Source of the DNA: Micavibrio_A sp041655955
GTDB lineage: Bacteria; Pseudomonadota; Alphaproteobacteria; Micavibrionales; Micavibrionaceae
Assembly (NCBI GenBank): GCA_041655955.1
Contig: JBBAEN010000002.1
Coordinates: forward strand, 124,001-188,000
Direction: 5' to 3'
Length of the DNA stretch: 64,000 bases
Shown here: one piece after another, positions 10,901 to 18,424 of the stretch
Numbering within the stretch: position 1 is the stretch's first letter
How the letters are laid out: each line of letters begins with the position of its first letter
Notes under the pieces: generated by a model
Seen by the model: only the letters and a program-made list of their open reading frames with translations
The model's database searches: none
What the model was told of the DNA's origin: nothing
Program-made: the position numbers and the translations under genes

Positions 10901-13583
10901 CCGAAACGAACTTCACGGAAACAACGGCGTCTGCCGATGTCGCAAGGTTGGATTCGATAACGCCGAGCGAAAGTTGTTCCGTCCCGTCGAGCGCTTCGTT
11001 TTCGTCGAAGTCCGGCAGTGCGGGGCCGGGGGCGAATTCTTTATAGCTCATGCCGGGGGTGCCGCTGCCGCCGCCGGTCGTGAACATTTCATAGGTGTAG
11101 TTCCCGTCGGAATCGATCGTCAGCTTGCCGTTCGCGCCGTTGATGGTGACCGTTCCCGTCGCAGGTACATCGACTTCGTTGCCTTCGAACGCGATCTTGA
11201 CGACCTTGTTCGGCGCATCGGTGCTGAGTTCATCAGCCGCGTTCGGGCCGCCATTCAGGCCCGTTACGACGTTGCCCGTCGTCTGGCCGTCATTCATGTC
11301 GAACGTGTTGATATCGTCGTTGGCTTCCGGCGCATCGTCGCGGACGTCGATGCGGATTGTGCCTTCCATGCCGTCGCCTTCATAGTCGGATGCGATGACC
11401 GTGAAGTCGAAGGTGATGACGTCGTTCGGATCATTGCCGTCGGCATGATCGAAATTGTCGTATTGCGTATATTTATATTCGCCCGTCCCTGCATTCAGCT
11501 CCAGCGTGAAGATCGTGACCGTACCGGCCTTGCCGACCCATACACCGTTTTCGAGCGTTACGACGACCGGCGTGCCGTTATGCGTAAGATTGCCGCCCGC
11601 CTTGGAGCCGCTGGACGTAAAGCCGCCATCCTTGAACGCGTAGGAGCCGGGAACGTCGGCGCCGAAATCGGCGTCGAGCTTGCCCGTTTCAACGAGCGGG
11701 CCGTTCTTGAGATCGGTTTCATCGACGATCTCATAGCCTTTATCCGGCTCGGGGCCGCAGCCGCATTCCTGAAAGACCGGCGCATCGTCAACGATATGGA
11801 TCGTGATGGGCGCGGGCGCGGTGTCGCCGTCAAAATCAACAACGCCAACGCCGAATTCCAGCGTGATGACGTCGTTCGGATTGGTGTTGTCCGCATGATC
11901 GAGATTTTTGAACTGGGTGTAGACAAATTTGCCCGTAGCGGGATCGATCACCAGCGTAAAGGCCGTTTCCGTGCCGACCTTGCCGATATAGCCGTTCGCC
12001 GTTTTCTCGACGGCAACAGGCTGGCCGGAGGACGTCAGGACGCCGCCTTTGAGCGAGCCGCCTGCGGTAAACGTATCGGTGATGACAATTGCGCCGGGGC
12101 CGTCCTGACCGTAATCATAGGTGATTTGGCCTTCGATTGCCTTGCCGAGATCGTCGGTTTCATCCAGCGTTTTCGTGTCACCGGAGGCCGTCGGCGCATC
12201 GTCCGCAACGACAACCGTTACATTGAGCTGGATTGAATCGCCGTCGCTGTCGCGCGCGATAATGTTGAAGTGCAGGTTGATCATATCGTTCGGATCCGTG
12301 CCGTCGGCATGATCGAACGTAAGATATTGCGTGTAGGTATATTCGCCCGTCACGGAATCGATGGCAAATTCAAAAACCTTGGAGCCAGACGCCGTTTCGC
12401 CGACAAAGGAATTACCCACGATAGTGACGTTGATGGCTTCGCCGTTATGCGACAGCACGCCGCCCGTGGCGGAGCCGCCATAGGTGAAACCGTTCGGGTT
12501 GATGCCGCCGGGGCCGTCCGCGCCGAAATCAATAACAAGCTGGCCGTTCGCGACAAGGTTGCCGTCTTTCAGGAATGTTTCATCCAGCATGTGCGCGCCG
12601 GGGCCTGCGCCTTGCGGCAAGCCGTTAATGGCCGGAGGCATAAAGAATTCCGGCGGCGTGATATTTGGCGTGCGGTAGCCGAGATCCGTCGGGCCGATAG
12701 GGCCGATATCGGGATTGGTGGCGAAAGGATCCGTGCCGGGGCGGCTGTTGAAGCCGTAACCGGAATTCCGCGCCCCTGCGTCACCGCCGGCCGCCGTTTC
12801 AATTTGCGCGAGTTGCTGCGCCACGGCTTCGTCGCCGGCTGCAGGCTCGATATTGGAAACGTCTTCAGCCTGATAGGCGAGCTCCGTTTCATCACCGGGG
12901 CCGATATCTTCCTTGCTTTCGAGGTCGGCTGCGGCGATTTTGGATTTCGGCGCCGTTTCTTCTTCAACGACGATGATTTCTTCCTCGACCACAACCGTCG
13001 TCTGCGCCAGCGCCTGGATGTTCGTCAGGAGCTCATCGCCGGAAACGATGCAGGTCTTGCTTGCGAGGTTCAGTTCGGGAGGCGTCGCGGAGGCCATCAC
13101 CGTTTCATAATTTTCAATGGAGATCTGACCGCCATTATGGAAGTCGATGACCATCTTGCCGTCCTTGACGTTCGCGGCTTGCGTTTCCGTCAGGTCGAAA
13201 TTCAAAAGGTATTTTTTACCGCCTTCAAGAGAAACCGTTTCTTTCACGCCTTCCTTCGGCACGTCGATCTTGATGAGGTCGGAGCCGAGATTGAAAGGAT
13301 TGCTATCCGTGCTGCCGCCCAGAGCCGAGAAGAGGAGAGAGGGATCGATTTGCGTGCCGTCGGCGAGAGAGAGAGTATTGCCGTTATCGATAAAGGACTG
13401 GAAGTTCGTGAAGGTGACGCTTCCGCCTTCCGCAAAAGTGACAACCAGGGAGCCGCTATCTTCGAGGCGAAGACCGCTGATATCTTCCGGCGAGAAAGAC
13501 AGCTTTGCCGATTCGTTGGTCGGAAGATCGTAATTGACCGACGTGTCTGCTTTCGGAACCGCGTAAATCAGATTGGTTGCCAT
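4962..13583 (-). CDS. Giant RTX/BapA-like repeat adhesin secreted by type I system
   Basis: 2873 aa with no signal peptide, preceded by AAGGAG. Approximate layout: residues 1-180 N-terminal module; 195-210 acidic VVVEEE linker; three T1SS-143/DUF5801-like repeats from about 331, 471 and 615; a cadherin-like segment about 755; a DUF4114-like domain about 845-1075 (FGFEDKQNLGDNDYNDLVVDV); six 249-residue composite units from about 1118 to 2600, each joining a DETDLSGG...DHADGNNPNDIITL repeat to a VCBS/cadherin-like repeat; about 17 RTX nonapeptides (GGAGNDKLY type) at 2604-2781; and a C-terminal region without Cys carrying the type I secretion signal. RTX motifs bind calcium and fold after export. 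Surface attachment and biofilm roles are inferred from BapA/LapA-type relatives. The tolC and ABC genes downstream supply the likely exporter. The open reading frame is intact despite the repeats. Confidence 0.92.
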   Translation of the reverse strand: MATNLIYAVPKADTSVNYDLPTNESAKLSFSPEDISGLRLEDSGSLVVTFAEGGSVTFTNFQSFIDNGNTLSLADGTQIDPSLLFSALGGSTDSNPFNLGSDLIKIDVPKEGVKETVSLEGGKKYLLNFDLTETQAANVKDGKMVIDFHNGGQISIENYETVMASATPPELNLASKTCIVSGDELLTNIQALAQTTVVVEEEIIVVEEETAPKSKIAAADLESKEDIGPGDETELAYQAEDVSNIEPAAGDEAVAQQLAQIETAAGGDAGARNSGYGFNSRPGTDPFATNPDIGPIGPTDLGYRTPNITPPEFFMPPAINGLPQGAGPGAHMLDETFLKDGNLVANGQLVIDFGADGPGGINPNGFTYGGSATGGVLSHNGEAINVTIVGNSFVGETASGSKVFEFAIDSVTGEYTYTQYLTFDHADGTDPNDMINLHFNIIARDSDGDSIQLNVTVVVADDAPTASGDTKTLDETDDLGKAIEGQITYDYGQDGPGAIVITDTFTAGGSLKGGVLTSSGQPVAVEKTANGYIGKVGTETAFTLVIDPATGKFVYTQFKNLDHADNTNPNDVITLEFGVGVVDFDGDTAPAPITIHIVDDAPVFQECGCGPEPDKGYEIVDETDLKNGPLVETGKLDADFGADVPGSYAFKDGGFTSSGSKAGGNLTHNGTPVVVTLENGVWVGKAGTVTIFTLELNAGTGEYKYTQYDNFDHADGNDPNDVITFDFTVIASDYEGDGMEGTIRIDVRDDAPEANDDINTFDMNDGQTTGNVVTGLNGGPNAADELSTDAPNKVVKIAFEGNEVDVPATGTVTINGANGKLTIDSDGNYTYEMFTTGGGSGTPGMSYKEFAPGPALPDFDENEALDGTEQLSLGVIESNLATSADAVVSVKFVSETAKDSNTLGGFTVDSTGKIRFEDFLIRNANDVAAGTETSFTTSADTQFFGLFVLGNGHTLNNGFAGIDLAAGTLEFVVGHGTGSARAATVNDDASTIKLVYTATDGTQTVLDGGLVFTSVRGESDTMNINDNINVVSGIPETDKTVLRFGFEDKQNLGDNDYNDLVVDVRVDEADCGCACKDKSIEDEFVYTLQDRDGDTDTAKLIIKGNDPNDDIPDITAPDAKILDETDLSGGNLTASGKVEVDFGVDGPGTIKGNGTFSSSGSRLGNALTHNGQAVNVEYANGTYTGKAGTVTVFTLVIDEDGNFSFTLLKPLDHADGNNPNDIINLQFGVEAKDCDGDTSQETITIQVKDDAPIAVNDTNSAGDGGTVTGNVITNDTVGQDNPGLITKIVFGGTTYNLTGANTVIQGTYGTLTINNTGAYSYVSKDKAQGVDSFTYTLRDYDGDTDTATLTITVTTDNTVPVIVKPDVKTIDETDLSGGVITQTGAVTANFFNDGPGTFHANGSFSSSGSRLGNALTHNGQPVSVALSGNVYTGTAGGKTIFTMTVGANGSYSFRLLDQLDHADGNNPNDIITLDFGVIARDADGDNSQPTTITINVRDDAPVANDDGRTATDGGTVTGNVITNDVVGQDSPGTITKIVFGGTTYNLTGANTVIQGTYGTLTINNTGAYSYVAKQKVGGVDSFTYTLRDYDGDTDTAKLSMTVENGNTIPVIVKPDVKTIDETDLSGGVITQTGAVTANFFNDGPGTFHANGSFSSSGSRLGNALTHNGQPVSVALSGNVYTGTAGGKTIFTMTVGANGSYSFRLLDQLDHADGNNPNDIITLDFGVIARDADGDNSQPTTITINVRDDAPVANDDGRTATDGGTVTGNVITNDVVGQDSPGTITKIVFGGTTYNLTGANTVIQGTYGTLTINNTGAYSYVAKQKVGGVDSFTYTLRDYDGDTDTAKLSMTVENGNTIPVIVKPDVKTIDETDLSGGVITQTGAVTANFFNDGPGTFHANGSFSSSGSRLGNALTHNGQPVSVNLSGNVYTGTAGGKTIFTMTVGANGSYSFRLLDQLDHADGNNPNDIITLDFGVIARDADGDNSQPTTITINVRDDAPRANDDVRQSGDGGTVTGNVITNDVVGQDSPGTITKITIGGQTYNLGAANTVIAGQYGTLTINNTGAYSYVSKKNATGTDNFTYTLRDYDGDTDTAILCLEVTHTNTIPVIVKPDVKTIDETDLSGGVITQTGAVTANFFNDGPGTFHANGSFSSSGSRLGNALTHNGQPVSVNLSGNVYTGTAGGKTIFTLTVGANGSYSFRLLDQLDHADGNNPNDIITLNFGVIARDADGDNSQPTTITINVRDDAPVANNDGRTATDGGTVTGNVITNDVVGQDSPGTITKIVFGGTTYNLGAANTVIQGTYGTLTINNTGAYSYVAKVNVDGVDRFTYTLRDYDGDTDTAVLAVTVDDRDTIPVIVKPAVQTVDETNLAAGTITQTGAVTANFFNDGPGTFHANGSFSSSGSRLGNALKHNGQTVTVALSGNTYTGTAGGKTIFTLTIGPNGSYSFKLLEQLDHADGNNPNDVITLNFGVIARDADGDNSQPTTITINVRDDAPIARDDYCTVYSTQKSFSSNLLTNDTIGQDGPGRLAAIIFGGTTYAIPASGSRTIATTYGTLVVSATGAYTFTLKGTMTTNVTEQMQAVIADYDGDTSTSTFHINVIGDGSQGTDSHDILHGTNGNDIISGLGGNDKIYGGAGNDKLYGGEGHDELYGGAGADELYGDAGNDLLMGGAGNDKLYGGTGNDNLYGEDGNDTLYGGAGNDNLYGGAGDDVLYGDAGDDVLMGGYGNDKLYGGAGNDKLYGGEGGTDYLYGGDGDDWLIGMSGNNVLTGGKGADTFWFLNVADGVDRITDFNLAEGDKLELSNVIWTFNPAQHAINDFVFARFDGTNTIISVKNTTSGGAAQAVDVAILENTNINVSDLYASGAIIYKNT
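5790..10330 (-). repeat. Six tandem 747-bp coding repeats in the adhesin
   Basis: Homologous positions recur every 747 bp (for example 6310, 7057, 7804, 8551, 9298 and 10045), which equals 249 codons, so frame is kept. The outermost units are diverged. The central pair covering 7821-8684 and 8568-9431 reads as identical wherever I compared it. Confidence 0.9.
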
Positions 13584-13625
13584 GATGTTTGAACTCCTTG
13601 CTAAATCTCTCTCAAAAACTCATAT

Positions 13626-13646
13626 GGGCCAGGCTAAATCCGGCCC
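13626..13646 (-). promoter_or_regulatory. Inverted repeat in the adhesin leader
   Basis: GGGCC and GGCCC arms flank an 11-nt centre, 43 bp upstream of the adhesin ATG. It may be a leader hairpin or an operator for control of adhesin expression. No known binding motif was recognised. Confidence 0.35.
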
Positions 13647-13789
13647 GAAATTAACAGCTTCCATTACGGAATGCCAAAGGTTTTACCGAAAAATCTTCCC
13701 TTTGTCAAATATTATGTTAATAGGCAGTTAAAGCTGTTTTCCTCGCTCTTATTTATGGCCCCGATCCGGCGGCCCCGCTCTCCGGCCTG

Positions 13790-15244
13790 CTATCCGAAAA
13801 GCCTGTATTTCATGTTTGTGAATTCCAATAAACCATATTTGCCGCCCTCTTTGCCAATTCCAGAGGTTTTGATGCCGCCAAAGGGTGCTAAGTCATTGGC
13901 AAGCAAGGGTTCATTCACCCCCACCATGCCATATTGCAATGCGTCGGACAGGCGCCAGATCTGGGCCATATCCTGGCTATAGAGATACGCCGCCAGCCCG
14001 TAAGGGGTCGCGTTGGCGCGGCGGACAAGCGCGTCCTCGTCCGAAAATTCGTATAAAACCGCCACGGGGCCGAAAATTTCCTCTGTAAAAAGCGCCGCCG
14101 AATCGTCCGCGCCCTCGATCAATGTCGGCTCGAAGAACGTGCCGCCAAGTGGGTGGGGGTTTCCGCCGGTGATAATTTCCGCGCCGGACGGCGCAGCAGA
14201 AGAAATCATTTTTTCAATCTTTTCAATTGCTTGTTTATTTATGAGAGGCCCGATTGAAACATTCTCTTCCCAACCCGGCCCGACTATAAGCCCTTTGAGT
14301 TTATGGTTAAAAATCTTACGAAATGGTTGATAAACATCCTTATGGACGAAAATGCGGTTCGCGCAGATGCAGGTTTGGCCGGCATTGCGGAATTTGGAGG
14401 CAATCGCCCCGTCCGCCGCTTTTTCCAGATCGGCTGAGGGCAGGACGATAAACGGCGCGTTCCCGCCCAGCTCCAACGATATTTTCTGGATATTCGCCGC
14501 CGCCTGCGCCATCAGGATTTTACCGACCCGCGTCGAACCGGTGAAGGAAATCTTGGCCACACGCGGATCGGCTGTAAAAACCTTGCCGATTTCCGCCGCT
14601 TTTTGCGACGTCACTATATTAAGCGCGCCCGCCGGCATCCCCGCCTGTTCCGCGAGCCGCGCCAGCGCAAGGGCGCAAAGCGGCGTTGCCTCCGCGGGTT
14701 TCAGAACGACCGTACAGCCCGCCGCAAGCGCGGGGCCGACTTTGCGCGTAATCATGCCGACCGGAAAATTCCACGGCGTAATGGCGGCGGCAACCCCGGC
14801 CGGATGGCGGCTGACGAGGATTTTCGTCCCCTTCTTCGCCCCTTCGATAAAGTCGCCGTAAAGCCTGCGCCCTTCTTCCGCGCACCAGCGCAGCGTTCCG
14901 GCGGCGGCGAGAATTTCCCCCCGCGCCTCGGCCAGCGGCTTGCCCTGTTCACATGTCATAAGGAGCGCCAGCGCGTCCGCCTGTTCCGCAATAAGCCTGC
15001 CCCATTCAATCAAAATATCGCCGCGCGCAAGCGGCGTCATGCCGCTCCACGGCTCAAAGGCCCGCGCCGCCGCGTCAATGGCCAGCGCAGCGTCCGCGCC
15101 GTCCATATCGGGGACGGCGGCGATTTTGGAACCGTCCGCGGGGTTGGTCACGGCAAAAACCGCGCCGGATTTTGCGTCCGTCCATTTCCCGCCGATAAAG
15201 GCCTTTGTTTCTATCAGGGAGGGTACAGGGGTATTCATCGCCAT
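13790..15244 (-). CDS. gabD: NAD(P)-dependent succinate-semialdehyde dehydrogenase
   Basis: Aldehyde dehydrogenase superfamily enzyme, 484 aa, expected to oxidise succinate semialdehyde to succinate in the GABA shunt. Visible features are the N-terminal KAFIGGKWTDAKSG entry typical of GabD, the cofactor-site segment ITPWNFPVGMITRKVGPALA, the Glu-bearing SLELGGNAPFIV motif and the catalytic Cys in NAGQTCICANRIFV. The length matches GabD. The start at 15244 fits family alignments. ATGs at 15286 (with an AAAGGA upstream) and 15238 are possible alternatives. It is transcribed away from csbD across a shared control region. The exact aldehyde is inferred; related semialdehydes remain possible. Confidence 0.88.
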   Translation of the reverse strand: MAMNTPVPSLIETKAFIGGKWTDAKSGAVFAVTNPADGSKIAAVPDMDGADAALAIDAAARAFEPWSGMTPLARGDILIEWGRLIAEQADALALLMTCEQGKPLAEARGEILAAAGTLRWCAEEGRRLYGDFIEGAKKGTKILVSRHPAGVAAAITPWNFPVGMITRKVGPALAAGCTVVLKPAEATPLCALALARLAEQAGMPAGALNIVTSQKAAEIGKVFTADPRVAKISFTGSTRVGKILMAQAAANIQKISLELGGNAPFIVLPSADLEKAADGAIASKFRNAGQTCICANRIFVHKDVYQPFRKIFNHKLKGLIVGPGWEENVSIGPLINKQAIEKIEKMISSAAPSGAEIITGGNPHPLGGTFFEPTLIEGADDSAALFTEEIFGPVAVLYEFSDEDALVRRANATPYGLAAYLYSQDMAQIWRLSDALQYGMVGVNEPLLANDLAPFGGIKTSGIGKEGGKYGLLEFTNMKYRLFG

Positions 15245-15384
15245 GCGGGGGGCTCTTTCATTCCATGAAATATTATGTCCCACCATGGCCAAACATCCTT
15301 TAAAGATCAATTCGGGATAAGATGATGCGCCCTTCAACGCACGCAGCCCGCTTTGGTTCCATAAAAACGGCAATTATTTTTCGT

Positions 15385-15409
15385 GGAACGGTTAAAAGCC
15401 GCATTCGTT
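15385..15409 (+). promoter_or_regulatory. EcfG-type general stress promoter of csbD
   Basis: GGAAC at 15385-15389 and CGTT at 15406-15409 are separated by exactly 16 bp, matching the alphaproteobacterial EcfG consensus GGAAC-N16/17-CGTT. Initiation about 7 nt downstream would give a leader of roughly 35 nt before the csbD start at 15451. Confidence 0.8.
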
Positions 15410-15450
15410 TGCAAACCACATTCCCCCAACCGAAAAAGGAGATCCGAACG

Positions 15451-15642
15451 ATGGGTAGCACGAGCGACAAGGCAAAAGGCCTGATCAACGAAGGCGTCGG
15501 CAAGGCAAAACAAGGTATCGGCAAAGCAACGGACAATGAGCGCCTGCAAGGCGAAGGTTTCGTGCAGGAACGCAAGGGCGAAGCGCAGCAGCTCGCCGGC
15601 GAAGCCAAGAAACAGGTGAAAAAAGCCGTCGATAATATTTAA
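15451..15642 (+). CDS. CsbD-family stress response protein
   Basis: 63 aa, hydrophilic, Lys/Glu/Gly-rich, beginning MGSTSDKAKGLINEGVGKAK and containing the repeated K-x-x-G-x-A-K-Q helices of the CsbD family. CsbD proteins are abundant small stress proteins of unknown biochemical role. The Bacillus member is under sigma-B. The start is set by a strong AAAAAGGAG site 9 nt upstream. An EcfG-type promoter lies 40 bp upstream and a strong terminator follows 27 bp after the stop, so the gene is a one-gene transcription unit that is probably induced by general stress. Confidence 0.93.
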   Translation: MGSTSDKAKGLINEGVGKAKQGIGKATDNERLQGEGFVQERKGEAQQLAGEAKKQVKKAVDNI

Positions 15643-15669
15643 ACTTTATCCGGCCCGGAAAAAGAAAGA

Positions 15670-15696
15670 CCCGCCATGCTGCATGGCGGGTTTTTT
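15670..15696 (+). terminator. Terminator between csbD and serA
   Basis: A perfect 9-bp stem (CCCGCCATG/CATGGCGGG) with a 3-nt loop is followed by six T. The minus-strand reading is followed by a T-rich stretch, so it probably also serves serA. Confidence 0.93.
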
Positions 15697-15771
15697 GACG
15701 GCTGTCTTTTATCCGCTCCCAGCCGCTATCTGCTCTTTGCCGCTATCCACTTTTTGCCGCGGGCGCGCCGC

Positions 15772-17349
15772 CTAGAAGGAAAGCCGTTTGGCCGTTTTCA
15801 CCTGCGGCAGGTTTGAAACGGCGGAGAACAAAGCGTCCGGCAGCGGCGCGTCGAGCGATACAAGACACACGGCACTGTCCCCGCCTTCCACACGGCCAAG
15901 GCGAAAATCCGCGATATTCTGCCCCGCATCCCCCAAAATCGTGCCGAGCGACCCGATAAGGCCCGGCCTGTCCTCGTTGCGGATAAAGAGCATATCGCGC
16001 ACCAGCGCCGCCTCGATCGGCACACCCTCGATATTGACGATGCGCGGTTCGCGGCCCGTGAAAAGCGTGCCGGAAATGCTGCGCGTCCGCGCGTCCGTTT
16101 CGACCGTGACGGCGATAAGGGAGCGGTGTTCCTTGCTTGCCGCCGAACGGCTTTCCGTCACCTGAATCCCGCGCGAATCGGCGATGGCGAGCGCGTTCAC
16201 CATGTTCACCGCCTCCATTTGCGGGCGCAATATATTGGCGACCAGCATCTGCACCAGCGGCTTGACGTTAAGTTCCGTGACCGTACCTTCAAAAGAAATA
16301 TCGATCTTCCTGATGGCGTGTTCGGTCACCTGCCCCGCAAAGGAGCCGAGCTGTTCCGCCAGCTTCATGTAGAATTTCAGGCGCGGCGCGTCTTCCGCCG
16401 AAATAGAGGGCATGTTGAGCGCGTTGGTAATCGCGCCGCTCATCAGATAATCCGCCATTTGCTCGGCGACCTGAATCGCGACATTGACCTGCGCCTCGCC
16501 GGTGCTTGCGCCCAGATGCGGCGTGCAGATAAGTTTTTCATGGCCGAACAGGATGTTTTCCTTTGCCGGCTCCACGTCGAATACGTCGAGTGCCGCCCCC
16601 GCCACATGGCCGGAATCGAGCGCCGCCTTCAGATCCTCTTCGTCAATCAACCCCCCGCGGGCGCAATTGATAATCCGTACGCCCTTTTTCATCTTCGCGA
16701 TGGAATCCGCATTGATGATGCCTTTTGTCTTTTCATTCTTCGGCACATGAAGCGTAATGAAATCCGATTGCGCGAACAGCTCGTCCAGCTCGACTTTTTT
16801 CACGCCCAGCTCGACCGCCCGCTCTTCGGTCAGGAACGGGTCATAGGCCAGCACGTTCATCTTCAGCCCGACGGCGCGGTCGGCGACGATGGAACCGATA
16901 TTGCCGCAACCGATAAGGCCGAGCGTCTTGTTATAAAGCTCCACACCCATGAATTTGTTCTTTTCCCACCTGCCCGCATGGGTCGAGGCCGAGGCTTGCG
17001 GAATGTCGCGGGCCAGCGCGAACATCATCGCTATCGCATGTTCCGCCGTGGTGATGGAATTGCCGAACGGCGTGTTCATGACGATAACGCCGCGGTTCGT
17101 GGCTTCCTTCACATCGACGTTATCGACGCCGATTCCGGCGCGGCCTATGACTTTCAGCCTTTTCGCGGCGGCGAGGATGTCCGGCGTCACTATCGTGCTG
17201 GAACGGATGGCGATTCCGTCATACTGATCGATGATTTTTAAAAGCTCTTCGGGGGGCTGGCCGGTGATGACATCGACATCGACGCCTTTCTTGCGAAAGA
17301 TGTCTTCTGCCAACTGATTCATTTTATCGGATATAAGGACGCGCGGCAT
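15772..17349 (-). CDS. serA: D-3-phosphoglycerate dehydrogenase
   Basis: First enzyme of serine synthesis, oxidising 3-phosphoglycerate to phosphohydroxypyruvate with NAD. 525 aa, the long form. The N-terminal substrate half begins MPRVLISDKMNQLAEDIF. The Rossmann motif is GLIGCGNIGSIVADRA at about 145-160, the active-site Arg lies in NCARGGLIDEED, and the Glu/His pair lies in DVEPAKENILFGHEKLICTPHLG. An intervening ASB-type domain follows, and then a C-terminal ACT domain (LFIRNEDRPGLIGSLGTIL) that binds serine in related enzymes, so feedback inhibition is likely. serC lies about 1 kb upstream on the same strand with a small gene and a low-complexity gap between. Confidence 0.97.
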   Translation of the reverse strand: MPRVLISDKMNQLAEDIFRKKGVDVDVITGQPPEELLKIIDQYDGIAIRSSTIVTPDILAAAKRLKVIGRAGIGVDNVDVKEATNRGVIVMNTPFGNSITTAEHAIAMMFALARDIPQASASTHAGRWEKNKFMGVELYNKTLGLIGCGNIGSIVADRAVGLKMNVLAYDPFLTEERAVELGVKKVELDELFAQSDFITLHVPKNEKTKGIINADSIAKMKKGVRIINCARGGLIDEEDLKAALDSGHVAGAALDVFDVEPAKENILFGHEKLICTPHLGASTGEAQVNVAIQVAEQMADYLMSGAITNALNMPSISAEDAPRLKFYMKLAEQLGSFAGQVTEHAIRKIDISFEGTVTELNVKPLVQMLVANILRPQMEAVNMVNALAIADSRGIQVTESRSAASKEHRSLIAVTVETDARTRSISGTLFTGREPRIVNIEGVPIEAALVRDMLFIRNEDRPGLIGSLGTILGDAGQNIADFRLGRVEGGDSAVCLVSLDAPLPDALFSAVSNLPQVKTAKRLSF

Positions 17350-17823
17350 GTTCTCTTTTAACTCCTATTTTGTCTTGTTAGGAAAACAGGCGTCCTTGAT
17401 AGCAGGCCGGCGGCGCGCAGGAAAGATCTACTTGAAAGCGCTGCACAAAAACATTCAGGCCCCGCGGGGGCAGACACAGGATGAAAAAAACCGGATTTCA
17501 GGGCGCGCGGAGAGCGGATAAAAACACGGACAGGAACGCGGATCAATCCGGCGGAACCCGGACGTTCGGCGTAAGGCGAACGGACTGAGGCGGGCGGCGG
17601 GCGGAAGGCGGACGCAGGGAGGCGGAAAGGGGCCGGACGGCAGCGGGAAGGGGGAAGGCGAGAGGCCGGACGGCAATCGGAGGGAGAAGCAAGCAGGCGG
17701 CGGACAGGCGGGGACGGGACGGCCCCCGCCCCAGCGCCCCCGACGCAAACCCACCCCAGCGCCCTCACCCCCGATGCAAGCCTGCCCCGCGGCGCGCGCC
17801 CGGCCCCGTTTTCAGGCAGGCCG
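17350..17823. repeat. Low-complexity G-rich gap upstream of serA
   Basis: Between serA and the small Cys protein the sequence from about 17520 to 17760 is almost entirely GGCGG/GGAAGG/GGACGG words on the plus strand, a decayed purine-rich tandem array. Open frames here encode only Pro/Arg/Ser-rich low-complexity peptides and are not credible genes. No promoter was recognised. Confidence 0.6.
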
Positions 17824-18009
17824 TCAATCCAGCCCGCCTCTATCGTCGCCCGGAAGCGGCAGGGCGGCCATCCATGCAAGCGCGTCTTCCTTCGTGCCGA
17901 AGAGCCGCTCGCGCCAGCCGCGCGATTCGGGATAAAGCTGCTCGCGCACGCAATGCCTGCCCGTCAGGGGGCAAAGCCCCGCATAAAAACAATCGTATTT
18001 TTCTATCAT
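17824..18009 (-). CDS. Small Cys-containing protein, unknown
   Basis: 61 aa beginning MIEKYDCFYAGLCPLTGRHC, with three Cys spaced C-x6-C-x6-C near the N-terminus that could bind a metal, then an amphipathic Glu/Arg/Trp segment (GTKEDALAWMAALPLP). The start is chosen because AAGGGGAG precedes the ATG by a few bases. The frame stays open further upstream, but without a ribosome site. The same GGGGAG is paired in a 7-bp hairpin. I do not recognise a family. Confidence 0.6.
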   Translation of the reverse strand: MIEKYDCFYAGLCPLTGRHCVREQLYPESRGWRERLFGTKEDALAWMAALPLPGDDRGGLD

Positions 18010-18012
18010 GTG

Positions 18013-18035
18013 ACTCCCCTTGGTGATCGGGGAGT
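18013..18035 (-). promoter_or_regulatory. Hairpin hiding the ribosome binding site of the small Cys protein
   Basis: On the minus strand ACTCCCC (18035-18029), a 9-nt loop and GGGGAGT (18019-18013) form a perfect 7-bp stem ending three bases before the ATG. The 3' arm is the ribosome binding site. Translation control by melting or ligand binding is possible. Confidence 0.55.
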
Positions 18036-18341
18036 TAGAAAACCCGTTTTGCAAAGGGTCGTTCCGGCCTTTACTCTTGCGAGTTGGACATACGCCGAAA
18101 CCTCCCCGACCAGACGTCGAGGAGCATGGATTACGGCCATACAAACCGTGCAAAACAGGGGTTTCTACGCCCCGAAACCGGCAATCCGGCTTCAGGAAAA
18201 ACGCTATAGAAACATGGGGGCCAAGTCAAACGCCAAGCGCGGGGCCGCGGGAAAAAGCCCGCAAAATGACGGAAGCTGCAATGACCACCTAAACAGGCCG
18301 GAAAATCTTGCCTGTTTCATCGCCTTCACGCGAAAGCCGCG

Positions 18342-18372
18342 CAAAAAGAAAAACGGGCCGCATGGCCCGTTT
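18342..18372 (-). terminator. Terminator after serC
   Basis: A 9-bp perfect stem (AAACGGGCC/GGCCCGTTT) with a 4-nt loop is followed on the minus strand by TTCTTTTT, 52 bp after the serC stop. The rest of the 415-bp gap 18010-18424 shows no credible gene. Confidence 0.88.
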
Positions 18373-18424
18373 CGTGGAGTTCTCACCGCACGCCGCCGGA
18401 CGGGGGCGGCGAGCGCCGGATGGC

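Noticed and set aside
6213..12236. A 2007-codon open frame on the plus strand, opposite the adhesin gene
   Set aside because: It exists because the tandem 747-bp coding repeats keep the antisense frame free of stops. The translation is Arg/Val/Ile/Asp-rich without domains, while the minus strand gives clear RTX and T1SS repeats.
17358..17879. A 173-codon minus-strand frame
   Set aside because: Pro/Arg/Ser low complexity from a G-rich repeat tract; it runs over the end of the small Cys protein in another frame.
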